Shown here piece after piece: positions 11,947-22,725 of a stretch of 64,000 nucleotides of DNA; position 1 is the stretch's first letter, and every line of letters starts with the position of its first letter. The notes under the pieces were generated by a model. The model saw only the letters and a program-made list of their open reading frames with translations. It had not been told where the DNA came from and did not search any database. The translations under genes and the position numbers were made by a program. Source of the stretch: Blastomussa wellsi (Eukaryota; Cnidaria; Anthozoa; Scleractinia; Plerogyridae); contig OX393571.1 in the NCBI GenBank assembly GCA_947652115.1, forward strand, positions 15,537,794-15,601,793. The letters are read 5' to 3'.

Positions 11947-12674
11947 ACTTCCAACATCTGAATCTCGCTAAGGGGATTCCTAGGGTCTTAAGTCAAGATC
12001 TCATTAAAATTTTGTCAAATGCTTTTATCCTGAAGAAAAGAGTTTTTATCCTGGTTTCTGATTGTGCATTCTGACTGGCAGACCAGTTGGTTATTCTTCA
12101 AGAGGCGTCGAGGAGTGAACTCAGAACTGGAGAGGAGTTCAACTCGGAACTGGTGAGGGGTTCAACATGGAATTGCCGGGTAGTTCAACTTGGAGCTTGG
12201 ACGCATAATTATATTGACATGTTCTTATTGAAATTATACCATACCATGCATACAAAGTATGTATGATTGACATAATTATGCCACCGTTAATTTATTATTA
12301 ATTTTATTTGTTATTTTCCTTTTATTATGCTTTATTACACATGCTGCTAATCATATATTTTCATTTGCTGTGATTCAAAATATAAGCATGCGGGCAATGT
12401 TTTGCCCAGGCGGGGTGAACCATGCCCAAATATTCTCCCTTGCCCAAATTTTTTTTGGGGGTGGGGGGGGGGGGGGCGCTACAGCCCCCAGCTGTCCCCC
12501 CGGCCATACGCCTTTGTTCAAAACAGTTACTATGAACTAAATCTGTATGCATTTCTTATTTCTTAATTCTGGGTATACTCTGTCCTCCCAAACCTTACAA
12601 ATTAACTACCTTAAAAAATTGATGCAAGTGCACAAGGTTCCAGAGTGTATTTATACTTCAGGGGGTGGGTAGGG

Positions 12675-12962
12675 ATAGTTCATTATCCCTCCTGCATACT
12701 CATTAGCATTTAGTTATGGGAAAGTCACCCCAGACGAGCAAGCTCGCTGGGGAAAACATGAAGAGTGCCAATAGAGTAAACAGAGGGCGAGGGGTGGGTG
12801 GGTGGGTCGATTCCAACCAAAGTTAGGCAAAACTGACAACTATGAATAATTAACTCATGCTTATAATACGCACGAGGGCTAATGAATATTAATGAAGTAT
12901 GAATAGTTCATTATCCCTCCTGCATACTCATTAGCATTTAGTTATGGGAAAGTCACCCCAGA
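12675..12962. repeat. Ngaro internal/terminal split repeats (A, B, A)
   Basis: The block holds A (12675-12734), B (12808-12906) and a second A (12903-12962). The two A copies are identical over 60 bases. B and the second A overlap on ATAG, which is also the last tetranucleotide of the right terminal repeat and of the host sequence at the left junction. It is the likely crossover core of the recombinase. Confidence 0.8.
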
Positions 12963-13357
12963 CTGCGCCTCACTATCGCCGAGGAATTCGCTGGCTTATC
13001 CCCATAATCAAAATATATCCCCAACCTTACCCATCCTTAACGAAAATCACCCTAATTTCCAACCCTCACTAATATGTGAACACGACTATAAAAGATGCGA
13101 ACACATATAAAATCATTTCTACAGAGCTAACTGGGCAGGACACCCATAAACGAATTAGTGAAAACTGAAATAACACATTCAAGCTGAAGAAAACATTCCA
13201 GTAAATATTTACTAAAGTTATCTCTAACAAAAACAAGAAAACCAAACTGTAACAACGCTCAAGTTTGAGAAAATCAGGCATAGTCAAGCTTTACACCTTG
13301 AAACATGTATTCAGTGTATATATTGACACAATATCAGAAAGAAACTAAGCCTAATGT

Positions 13358-14439
13358 TTAGAAAGCAAAGGTAAAACCTTGCAGGTCATTATACTGCTTG
13401 TAAACGTTTGTTAAATCCACCTCCAACGAACACATGGTATCCGCTGCTCCACCAAGGCCAAGAACCTGATTCAACTTAATGTAATGACGTGCTGTCGACG
13501 AGGACTTCCATCCCACGTGATCCATGATCGTATCGAGCTTCGCCCCGGAAATAGCCAACGAAATTGCACAACCACTCCTTAGACCATGTAAGGTAACATT
13601 CCGATTAACAAAAGGTGGAATCCGGCGAACATACGTCGAGAGCCGTGCCTGAGCGGTAGCCGACTCAAAAGGTGCTGGCAAAATTTCACCAGATGGGTTG
13701 AGGGGTCTAAACAAATATCCTTGTCGGACAGAAATTTTTAACAGGTCGCATACAGCAATGTAAACTTCCACTGCAGTAACTGGGCAAATAATAGAGTCTG
13801 GATGACGCTTGAGGGCAAAAACGTTCGAGGTTCCGTCTCGGAGGGACTTAGTTAATGTATGGTTAAAGAGTAGGGCCTTCTTTTCCGGGAAATAAAGAAT
13901 CTCCTTTGTTTTCACTCGACCAAGATCTCCAGCTCTGTCACCACTAAAAAATTGTACCTTAAAAAAGGCCTGATCCCTTGCCAAAACAAATAACTGCACC
14001 GAAGAGCGAACATGTATGTTCAAGCGCTTGGTTATTTCCGACGATAAAAGCGCCAAATCCTGCAAAAAAAAAGGTTCAGCCTGTTTCTGCACGACTCTTG
14101 CACCGAGCTGTTCCTCCCTGACAGCTGATAAATAGGACTTAACCAATGGTGAAGCTGCAGGGTTGGCAATCCCCGGAAAAGACTATCTGTTGCTGATCTC
14201 CCATACTTATTAAACATAGCCCTCAGTTTTCCAATAATCGAGTCAACGGAGCCATATGCTAAACGCTTAGGGCAAACACAAGAAGAAACCCTGTTCTCGC
14301 CAAAGAACGGGCAAGTATCCATGTGTACCACTGTTTTGCCAAAATTATCTTTCCAGATCAAAAAGTCTACTACGTCGTCTGGTATAGCCGAACAAATGTC
14401 CCTCTTAGAGGTGGTTTCCAGGAACTGTAAAAACTCCAT
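13358..14439 (-). pseudogene. Ngaro tyrosine recombinase, frameshifted
   Basis: Two overlapping frames make up one recombinase. The N-terminal part is read from 14439 to about 14163 (start MEFLQFLETT), and the catalytic part from there to 13358. The catalytic domain shows HGLRSG (His-x-x-Arg), GW in DHVGWKS and the Tyr of ARHYIKL. The change of frame at about 14163, in GLP-NPAASPL, looks like the loss of one base. Recombinases of this order integrate the circular cDNA without target duplications. Upstream lies the zinc-ribbon ORF. Confidence 0.8.
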
Positions 14440-14441
14440 CT

Positions 14442-14675
14442 CTAAAGCACTTCTCTGTTTTGATAAGGAGTAGCCTGCTGCTTAGCAACCAAAACTTTCT
14501 TCCGCTCCCTTATAGAACGCAAATCGATAGGGGCCTTGAGGCTCTTCAAAGTTTTATATGATCTCGTCTGACGCTGGTAACCACATCTCTGACAATAACG
14601 GAAGTCAAAGTCGTTGGGCTTGGAACAAGCCGGACATGACACCGATGGCTGAAAAAGTCTGGGCACCAACGGCAA
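14442..14675 (-). pseudogene. Zinc-ribbon segment ahead of the Ngaro recombinase
   Basis: Encodes 77 residues with two CxxC knuckles, CPACSKPNDFDFRYCQRCGY, then a basic stretch. It ends just before the recombinase frame, one base out of register with it, so it was probably the N-terminus of the same protein before a second small indel. Confidence 0.6.
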
Positions 14676-14722
14676 AGACTGAAAGAGAAAAAAAAAAGAA
14701 AATAGTTCCTCCTGTTAAGTTG

Positions 14723-16939
14723 TTACGACATGCTCTTTCCCATCCTAAATGCCAAGAGGCTATATGGAGAGGAGCCAGGTCTAAATCCATCCTTCGACGG
14801 AAGAAGAAGCGCATCCAGTGATCCCTTCTCGGCCACCAAAACATTGTTGCTGGACACCGCATTTAACAACGGCCACCAGCCGGGTAATGGGGACATCAAT
14901 GGTACCACCACCGTAACAACCGCATCCACCGATACGAGGAAACGCAAAAGAGGACCAATCAATGCAAATGGCGGGAAAACGTAGGCGTTGACGCGGTCAC
15001 CATCACACACAGAGGGGTCTTGGTTAAAAACATTAACACCCGATCATCCTGGCGTAGGGTAGGGCGTAAAGTGCTTTAACGGGTTTCCACTCCAGTCACG
15101 TTGAACGTTGGAATCCAACGACATCATATCAAGATCATGGCCATTAATTCCACCAAAACTACGCTGGACGATTTCCCAAGACCTCGGAGAAAGCATGGCA
15201 TCGGAGCGAGACAATCTTCTGGAAAACCAATCTGCCTCGTTCAAGTGAGAAGGAACAAAAGACATTTCCAGGGACATGTTCCTATCCACCAAGAACTGGA
15301 AAATCAATTGCGAGATCTGAGTTAACTTCCTAGAGCGTGGCCCACGGCCGGACCAAGCGTGGAGAACAACCATGCTGTCTACCTGCGCATCAATCCTGCA
15401 ATCAGAAACGCTTTCAGGAAGTGACTGTAATCCCTTGAGGACGGCCCACATCTCCTTCACATTAATATGCTCATTTCGAACAGTTTCTTCCCAGTAATCA
15501 CCCACAGAAACTGTCCCGGAAGGGAGGTGAATTCGAACTCCCCAACGGAAGGACGAAGAATCTGACGTCAAAGAGATAGCTACGTGCCGTTCACTCCTCC
15601 ACCGAATCGCCTTTTCCCAACTATCAAGGAACCTCCAAAACATGATTTCCTCTCTCAAATTCGGAGAGAAATTCACCTCACCACCTCCGGAAGCCTTCGA
15701 GATTGACGCCGCCATTTCTCTGATGTAAAATTTAGTCGCTGGGAAAGCCAAGGAGAATGAATTGCACTTCCCCATTAGCCTCTGTAAGGACTTCAAGTGG
15801 ATAGTAGATTCACGCAACAGTATCTGCTCACGTAGCTGAGCAAACCTCATCTTCTTATCTTCAGGGATGCAAAAGGCCTGGGCTACAGAATCCACTATCA
15901 TGCCTAAATAACAAATCCTAGTTACAGGCACAAGGACACATTTGGAGAGGCCCAAAAAATAACCCAGGTTTACCAGAACCGAACAGACTATATACAAAGC
16001 CGCCACCGCAGATTGATAGCTGTATTCCGACGTCCTCTCCGACAATGGGCGTGACCAAAACCCCTTCACAACAAACAGTTCCCCATTCAAACGGTCATCA
16101 ATATACAGAGAACATGCGACCCCCAAACTCCTGAAAAAATTTGTCGGACCCAAACCCACAGTCTGGTAAACAAACGGAGAATTTTTCCAACCAAATGGAA
16201 GCGTAACTCCAACGAGCCACCACCCCAGCCACTCAATACCAAAAAACTGCTGAGAACTAGTAGAAAGCAAAATATGGTCATAACCAGACTTGTCATCAAT
16301 CTTACTCATGTAGGAGTTGGGATACACGAAGCGAGGCACCCCAACCAGCGTTTCCAGTGAAAAGGGAGTGTCTGCCATCCACAAATTTAAAAACCGGGCA
16401 TCAATGCATAACCTTGGCTTTTGCGGTTCAATCGTCATAGGAAGGACGAGATGGGGCGGCGGCACTTCACCCACTTTACCCCAAACACGGATCGCCCCTG
16501 TTTCAATACGCTGTAAAATTGTTTCCGTAACAAACTTCGAAAACTGTTTGCAGGAGTAGTGATTCTTGAAAATCATAGTAGGGGGTTCCGCACTCTCATA
16601 CTTTATGCCCATAAATGATCCCTTAAAGGGCTTCATGAACTTCTTGACATCCACCCCATGCTCCAACCATTCCAGGACATCCTTCGCAGGTTCGTACCCG
16701 GCCAAAATTTCTTCCCAGAGTTCGATTCGAGTACGAAGTTGACCCGAACGAAAGGAGTCCGGATCACGAAACGACAGATCCCGTAAGTTGGGAGTTTCCC
16801 CCGCAACAATGCCTTGAACATGGGTTAAACAAGCGTCTTCTGAAGTCATTTTCTCCGAACTCGGATTACCCTCCCAGGATAACCATCGGATTTTGCCATG
16901 CTTGCTTCTTTCCTCCGCCTCTAACGGCATAAAGGTCAT
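14723..16939 (-). pseudogene. Ngaro reverse transcriptase-RNase H with a nonsense codon
   Basis: The open part 15044-16939 (631 residues) has RT motifs KPRLCIDARFLN, the palm Asp region KIDDKSGYDH, LPFGWKNSPF and the catalytic YIDD near residue 285. RNase H follows with SDSSSFRWG, NVKEMWAVL, QVDSMVVLHAW and HLNEADWFSRR. A single TGA at 15044-15046 interrupts the same frame, which then runs on to 14723 with VNAYVFPPFALIG and VVVPLMSPLPGWWPLL, the usual end of this protein. It matches the DIRS-order RT, not LTR elements. Confidence 0.85.
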
Positions 16940-17247
16940 CGTATCCCCCTTGAGACGTTTTGACTTAGGCTAAAACCAAAACACCAAAAAAAAAAAAAAA
17001 AACGGAGACTGCAAATCCGAGTTCGGAGAAAATGACCACCGTAGCCCGAGTAATCGGGCTCAAGGGCATGCCTAAAGGCAAAACGCTTGTGGGGTCATTC
17101 TCCCAACCTCGAGACCACAGGCCAAAAGAAAAAAATAAAACAACACATATTTAATAGTGTCTTTACACTTTATTATTGTCAATGCAAATATCAAGACAAT
17201 CCAGATTTCCATTCCAGAACAGGAAAACTTCCAATGATTTCACAATC

Positions 17248-17532
17248 TTAACGTTTATCTGGGCAAGAGCGCGAAATATGACCCGCCTTTCCACACACCC
17301 AGCACTTTCTCGCCGAAGGCGGCCTGGGGCTGTAATTGGAGCCACGCCTTTGGTATGGAGCTGGAGGCCTGCGCGTCCGTCCAGTGAACGAAGGTTGACT
17401 TACTGCCGCGTGCTGCTTAGTTGCCTTGGAAATAACCTTTGCCACCTCGGCCTCATCCTTAGACGCCACCAACTTTATTAACACCTGTTGAAGGCACGGG
17501 TTGCCTAATAAAGGACGACACTGCCTCAGCAC
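17248..17532 (-). pseudogene. Ngaro gag, C-terminal part with zinc knuckle
   Basis: Ends with a CCHC knuckle, CWVCGKAGHISRSCPDKR. Upstream in the same frame, to about 17750, the reading continues through KRKIDSSAIECALS and DVVNVTKDRKDE-like helices but is broken by a TAA at about 17534. Gag packages the RNA in related elements. Confidence 0.7.
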
Positions 17533-18077
17533 TATTTAAAATCGTAAAGCTCTTTCATCCTTTCTGTCCTTGGTGACATTAACCACTTCATCCAGGGCGG
17601 CGATCGCCGCATATGGATCAAAAAGAGCGGCTGGGCGCGAGATCACCATTTGGAGAGTAGACAGCGCGCACTCGATTGCCGATGAATCGATTTTCCTCTT
17701 CCACTCATCCAACTCCTTCTTGAGTGAACTGACCGTTGTGTTCGGGACCTAACAAAAGGAGAAAACGCCATATAACTCCTTGATATCCTTAAGCCAGTCC
17801 CTACTTTGCACTGAGACTGTATCCTTCGAAATCACATATCCTATTCCTTTAAATTTATTATTTCACACCCTGATGCAATTCCAAATTCATAACATAAAAT
17901 TACAACGAACCTTCGCATAAGTTCTCACAACACGTAAAATAAAGCACACGGCCACCAAGTGACCTAGCGAAATAACCTCCTCTCCTCCACGAGGTATGAT
18001 TGAAATGGATCTAACTCCTTCTATTCCCACGACACAAGGCATCTTTTTTATTTTATTTTTCCCTTATTTTTCATTCA

Positions 18078-18545
18078 CGCCACCACATGAATCAGAGCTT
18101 ACACTCTGCTCAATCGGCCGACGACGTTGTTTTTTTTTTTTCACGCCAGAAAAAAAAAACACAGAACAGACGCCCTGTTCATCGGTCCTCGACCGTTTTC
18201 TTTTGCTTTTTTATTACTTTCTATCGCGCCACCTCGTGGCTCAGAGCATACCCACTGCTCAAATGGTCCTCGACCATTTTTCTTTCTTTTTTTTCCATGC
18301 CACCTCGTGGCTCAGAGCAGACACACTGCTCAATCGGTCCTCGACCATTTTCCTTCCTTTTGTTTTTTTTCCACGCCACCTCGTGGCTCAGAGCAAACAC
18401 GCTGCTCAATCGGTCCTCGACCGTTTTTCCCTTTATTACGCCACCTCGTGGCTCAGAGCAGACATGCTGCACAATCGCTCCTAACCATTTTTTTAATAAT
18501 TATCCATTATTATTTCCCTTTGACGCCACCTCGTGGCTCAGAACA
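18078..18545. repeat. Tandem repeat inside the Ngaro 5' region
   Basis: Units begin with GCCACCTCGTGGCTCAGAGC at 18228, 18299, 18375, 18440 and 18525, with a diverged unit at 18078. Spacing varies between 65 and 85 bases because T-runs differ. CACCTCGTGG is itself palindromic-like, so each unit can form a small hairpin. Confidence 0.8.
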
Positions 18546-18962
18546 GAAACAAACCCTGGCCGAGACCACACGCCCCGCGCCCTTCCCAAGGGACAAGTAA
18601 GAAAAAAGGTGTCAATTATGGCATAGCTAATTTTTCCCGTCCCGAACAAAAAATAAGAAACAGCTCCCAAATATTGCAAACCCTAATTCATAAGTATAAA
18701 CGAGAGCAACAGCAGAAAAAACACAATATAGAACAACAACCTATCCCCCAACATTTGAGGAACCGAACCGCGGCGAGTCCAAAGGAATAAATTAACAATC
18801 ATGTGCTTGAAGCACGAAAATTAAAACCGGCTCCCGAGAAACCGGAAAGAAGCATAAACAAGAAAATGCAACGTGATGCAACCAAAAGAAAAAGAAAAAA
18901 TACCGACAAACCCCAGCTATAAGGTACGAAACTAAAAAGGAAAACATTGCAGCGGACATATA

Positions 18963-19197
18963 CCTCAAGGCTCACCGACGAATTATCCGGCACATTCGTC
19001 CCCGCGGCGTTTCCCAGTGAAGAACTTTGGACCACATTTTCACCGCTCGCAGTTGTTCCCGAAGTTGTACCGGCACCAGCCTGAGATAAAGACGAAGACG
19101 GCGGAGTGGTTTGCTGAACAGAACCTTGAAGAGGTTGCAAAACTCGCTGAGCGCTCGACGGGTCGTTCACGTTAGACGGACGTTCCGGTTCGGTCAT
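18963..19197 (-). CDS. Possible 5' coding exon of Ngaro gag
   Basis: An ATG at 19197-19195 opens a Ser/Thr-rich frame (MTEPERPSNVNDPSSAQRV). At SLEV the DNA reads GAG|GTATATG, a good donor; the nearest matching acceptor is TTTGTTAG at about 17750, where the gag helices begin. A gag intron of about 1.2 kb is inferred and could be tested by RNA. Confidence 0.45.
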
Positions 19198-19204
19198 ATT
19201 GACA

Positions 19205-19298
19205 CGATTCCAACCTAGGCAAAACTGACAACTATGAATAATTAACTCATGCTTATAATACGCACGAGGGCTAATGAATATTAATGAAGTATGAATAG
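19205..19298. repeat. Ngaro terminal repeat B at right end (element 5' end)
   Basis: Near-identical to 12808-12906, with a small indel in AACCTAGG against AACCAAAGTTAGG. It ends GAATAG, followed by flanking host sequence that matches the empty site at about 44 kb. Confidence 0.8.
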
Positions 19299-19851
19299 AG
19301 ACTAGCACGGAAACTTGACAATATTTCTACAAAATTTCATTAGTTCAAAAACCAGTGGAACACAAAAATTTATGTACAGGAATGTAAAGACAACAAACAC
19401 ACACCAAGGCACATCGAGTATTGCCAAATCAGTTGCAAGGGGACGAGAACGGGTCGGGGGTATAGTGGACTAAGTGGCCATGGAGGGCAGAAAATGTATC
19501 GAGCGATCATTCAGCAAAGGCGAATCGAATATCGGCGAAAATTCCCTGATATTCTGACAGGGTTCCAGTTACGTTTTGAGGCAAGGTGCCATGCAAAATA
19601 TTCCAACGGGTCAAATCCCCGCAATTACCAACAAATCGTTACGTTTTTAATAATTTGTTGGGTCAGGAGGCTGAGCTAGTTTTTGACCTGAGACTCCCCT
19701 CTTATCTGGAACACTTGTGTATGTCAACATGATTTTCTAGGGGACTCCTGTACATGGTTAGAAAATTTAATAGCTAAGTATGTTAAACATGTATGTTTAA
19801 CATACATGTTTAGTATGTTAAACAGTTTATAGGTGGACCCCATTGTCATTC
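19299..19851. repeat. Segmental duplication copy 1, right part, and spacer
   Basis: From the Ngaro end to about 19600 the sequence matches 43990-44290 (AAAATTTCATT, TCAAAAACCAGTGGAACA). The remainder is AT-rich spacer; a palindrome of TTAACATACATGTTTA type lies at about 19775-19830. No gene was seen. Confidence 0.7.
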
Positions 19852-20234
19852 GGGTGCGACTATATCACGGGTGATGAGCCGGGATGTTCATCGGTGGACA
19901 CCTGACGATGAGTTATACCACATCGTATAATAGCACGCAGCGCTATTGTTTTAGGGCTAGGGTCCATTATTACTGTTGTTTGTTTATCATTTTTTCACCT
20001 GAAGTGCTTATTAGGCTAACCGGAGTGAAATGGAGGCTATCAAGAGGGGGTGGTGCGCAGCTCTTTAAGGGGTCTCACAGTTCTGGCTTAAAAAAATGAT
20101 AAACAAACAACAGTAATAATGGACCCTAGCCCTAAAACAATAGCGCTGCGTGCTATTATACGATGTGGTATAACTCATCGTCAGGTGTCCACTGATGAAC
20201 ATCCCGGCTCATCGCCCGTGATATAGTCGCACCC
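19852..20234. mobile_element. Fold-back MITE with 9-bp target duplication (Mutator-like)
   Basis: Two arms of 144 bases (19852-19995 and 20091-20234) are reverse complements with two mismatches. They start GGGTGCGACTATATCACGGG. TTGTCATTC flanks the element on both sides (19843-19851 and 20235-20243). Nine-base target duplications with long inverted repeats point to the Mutator superfamily. The loop has no ORF, so it needs an enzyme in trans. Confidence 0.85.
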
Positions 20235-20434
20235 TTGTCATTCTATACACCTCATTCCAAAATGGCCACTGATTTATGCACATGCAAATTGCCCCTTGTT
20301 GCCTCGTTCAGGATAAAATATTCTTTTCATTTTTCAGCTTAAAAACGAGGCAAGAAGGGCTAATTTGAATACCAACAAAAGAATATTAAGGTTGCAGCCA
20401 TTTTGGAATAAGGTGTATTGTCTTCTTGAGTTGC

Positions 20435-20550
20435 TAATAGTAGCCGATCTAAGAGGTGTGACTGTGAGTCCTGGGCAAAAGGGAGGTGGTGATCACATTA
20501 CTATTGTGTACAACTTTCAAGATCACACCCCTTTGAGATCGGCTATTAAA
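20435..20550. mobile_element. Short MITE with TAATAGCCGATCT ends
   Basis: TAATAGCCGATCTAAGAGGT at the left and its imperfect reverse complement (ending GAGATCGGCTATTA) at the right enclose about 60 bases. The GCCGATCT motif recurs at 20767 and 21019. Confidence 0.55.
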
Positions 20551-20766
20551 ACTTTTGACTAGTTGAGGGGATCACTGAGATTTTGTTGTCAGTAACAACT
20601 TTATTGTTGTTTATCATATTAAATTTTCTTACCAATCCCAGGAGTCCCCCTATAACCCACGTCACTGACCTGCTGTGTGGGTCAGAAGGGCATATACTGT
20701 ACGCGCTTGACGCCAGTCAGGAAACTCCCTTTAATTTTTTTCTCTCATGTCAAACTGATCATACTG

Positions 20767-21125
20767 GCCGATCTAAAACAGGTGTTAACTTGTCACTTGC
20801 ACACAATAGACACATGCTCGGACCCCTTCTAACGTGCAAGCAATTATTTGGGAAATCCCTATTTTAGCGGACATATCAAACCATGAATATTTCAACAAAT
20901 GGAATAGGATAATGAGCTTGTGACCTCGACTATTTCAGAGTAGGACCCCTACTGGTCTGGAGATAGTTGAATAGTTGACTCTATTGTTCTTTTACTGAAA
21001 TTTCAAATGTCCATTCTAGCCGATCTAAAACAGGTGTGAACTTGACACTTGCACACTATAGAAACACGCTCACACCCCTTCTAACGCACAAGCAATTATT
21101 TGGGAAATCCCCAGTTTAGGGCATG
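20767..21125. repeat. Direct repeat pair of about 105 bases
   Basis: 20767-20873 and 21019-21125 share GCCGATCTAAAACAGGTGT, CTTGCACAC, CACGCT-type and GGGAAATCCC blocks. No coding content was seen; probably two copies of one short element. Confidence 0.65.
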
Positions 21126-22334
21126 TACTAAAATCAGGAACACTGGAACACCCCAAAACACGGAACACCAGAATTTTATTTTTTCTTTATATTTTTAGAA
21201 TGTTATTGGCATTTGACGGTATTTCTGGTGTTCCAGGTTGTTCCAGGGTAAGGGTAAAATGAAATAAATGAAAAAGATAAAGAAATCGAAACTAAAGAAG
21301 TCCTTCACCTAAAAATACATTTCTTATTTCTCAACTAAGCAATCGCCTTGCACTCGATGAGAATCGAGCTTTATAAAGATTTCCGCCACTGAGAAAAACG
21401 ATAATTGAATATAAGTGTAAAATTACGATGATTTTACGTGACGTGACAATGACGTCACGTTCTATACTTTGTTTGGCCCTACTTTACTTCAATTGATTTG
21501 TGTACAGTCGAAACATCTTTCGGTTGTTCCTCAGAAGTCTTCGGCAGACCTCTGAAACCTTCGGAAATTTTCAGAAAATATTCGGAAACATACGTGTGAA
21601 CTTTGGGCAACATTTGGAGAATCTTTGGAAATCTTCGGAAAATGGTGGGAAATCTTCGGAAAATTGTCCAATCATCATTAATACATGTTTATATAATAAA
21701 CAAAATAATACATGGTTGCTTGGAGATATGAAATTTCTCTTCGATTGTTAGGGTCACATTGTAAATACGTAGAATTCTTATATTATTTTTAGTGTGATTA
21801 GTTAGGAAGTTTAATTTTATTGATTGTACACGACCACAACAGCGTTGCTGTTTAAATAAATGCTGTTGTTATTATTATTATTATTATTATTAAACTCAAT
21901 ATCTCACTCATTCCCTGCACTCACTCGTGAGATATCGAGTTGAACTCTCGCAGAGCAATTTCGTATCTCCGCACAGCCATGTATTTTTCTCTACTTAACA
22001 ACTCTCAATTGACATAACATGAATGTCCAATATCACAGATATAAATGCGAAGCTAAAATCGACATATTTTGGAGCATCCATGAGCGATGCCATTCATCGT
22101 TGTCGCTCGTACTCGCACGCAAGCTTTTCCGCTAGCCATTTTGACCATGAAAATGGACTGTATGGGTCACTATGAGTATGGAGCTCCACTTGGCGGCACT
22201 TTTGGCCGCCAAAGTTTCGCTATAAACTTGAACAAGTATTTCCAAACCAATTGCTAACTGGTTTTCCTTCTGACTGGTAACTCTGTTGTCTTTGTTTATC
22301 GCAATAAATTATTAAAGGCTTCAGTCATCAAGAA
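21126..22334. other. Non-coding, short degenerate repeats and a LINE 3' tail
   Basis: 21517-21670 holds a degenerate run of CTTCGGAAA-like units. 21760-21895 (plus) resembles the 3' end of the LINE at 47.2 kb: ACACGACC, a stem around GCTGTTTAAATAAATG and a (TTA)n tail, so it is probably a 5'-truncated copy. No gene was seen. Confidence 0.5.
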
Positions 22335-22622
22335 AATTTAAAAATTAAACGAGACTTACCTGGAAGTTGAAGTTTGATTGTAATTCTACCGATCCATGAA
22401 GTCATGAGGAGATTACATGAGATTGCGTAAGCAAGCTCGGCTTTCAATATTTACAACCAGTGGCGAGTGGACAATGAGACCACAGGGCCCGGGTAGATAT
22501 ACCATTGTTCGCTGCAGCAACAAACAAATAGGGCGGGCATGTAATCTCCTCATGACTTCATGGATCGGTAGAATTACAATCAAACTTCAACTTCCAGGTA
22601 AGTCTCGTTTAATTTTTAAATT
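22335..22622. repeat. Perfect 85-base inverted repeat at the DIRS 3' end
   Basis: 22335-22419 and 22538-22622 are exact reverse complements separated by 118 bases. They include GAGACTTACCTGGAAGTTG and GTCATGAGGAGATTACATG. Inverted terminal and internal complementary repeats are a mark of DIRS elements and template circle formation. Confidence 0.75.
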
Positions 22623-22725
22623 CTACCTCACCATTACGTCATTCGGAGATCACGTGAGACTTTAAAGCAGCATGTCCACGAGGCAATGTCAAAAACAATG
22701 TCAAACATTTATTGTCTCTCCAAGT

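Larger units (their letters stand above)
11400..12674. repeat. Segmental duplication, copy 1 left part
   Basis: From the CCTGTGTTCTTTGTAGAAAG region through the terminal exon and its 3' flank this block matches 42190-43990 in the same orientation, with small indels. It includes three or four units of a 23-base repeat (GGGGTTCAACTCGGAACTGG) at about 12118-12200. The rest of copy 1 continues at 19299-19600, beyond the Ngaro insertion. Confidence 0.8.
12675..19298 (-). mobile_element. Ngaro-type DIRS-order retrotransposon, damaged
   Basis: The element carries split direct repeats in the diagnostic order. A 60-base repeat at 12675-12734 recurs at 12903-12962, and a repeat of about 95 bases at 12808-12906 recurs at 19205-19298. 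Read on the minus strand this is A1-ORFs-B1-A2-B2. ORFs in order are gag with a zinc knuckle, RT-RNase H, and tyrosine recombinase with an upstream zinc ribbon. There is no target duplication. The homologous block at 43.9-44.3 kb shows the site without the insertion (GGGATAGATACC). The ORFs carry at least two frameshifts and two nonsense codons, so this copy cannot move by itself, although its ends look complete. Confidence 0.85.

Noticed and set aside
18087..18626. Overlapping plus-strand frames of 157 to 179 codons
   Set aside because: Open in all three frames because of the tandem repeat and T-runs within the Ngaro element; opposite to the element's coding strand.
12675..19298. LTR retrotransposon
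   Set aside because: No long terminal repeats, no integrase or protease motif; tyrosine recombinase and split direct repeats are present instead.
22400..22700. tRNA gene
   Set aside because: The stem seen is a plain 85-base inverted repeat with no cloverleaf or box A/B spacing.
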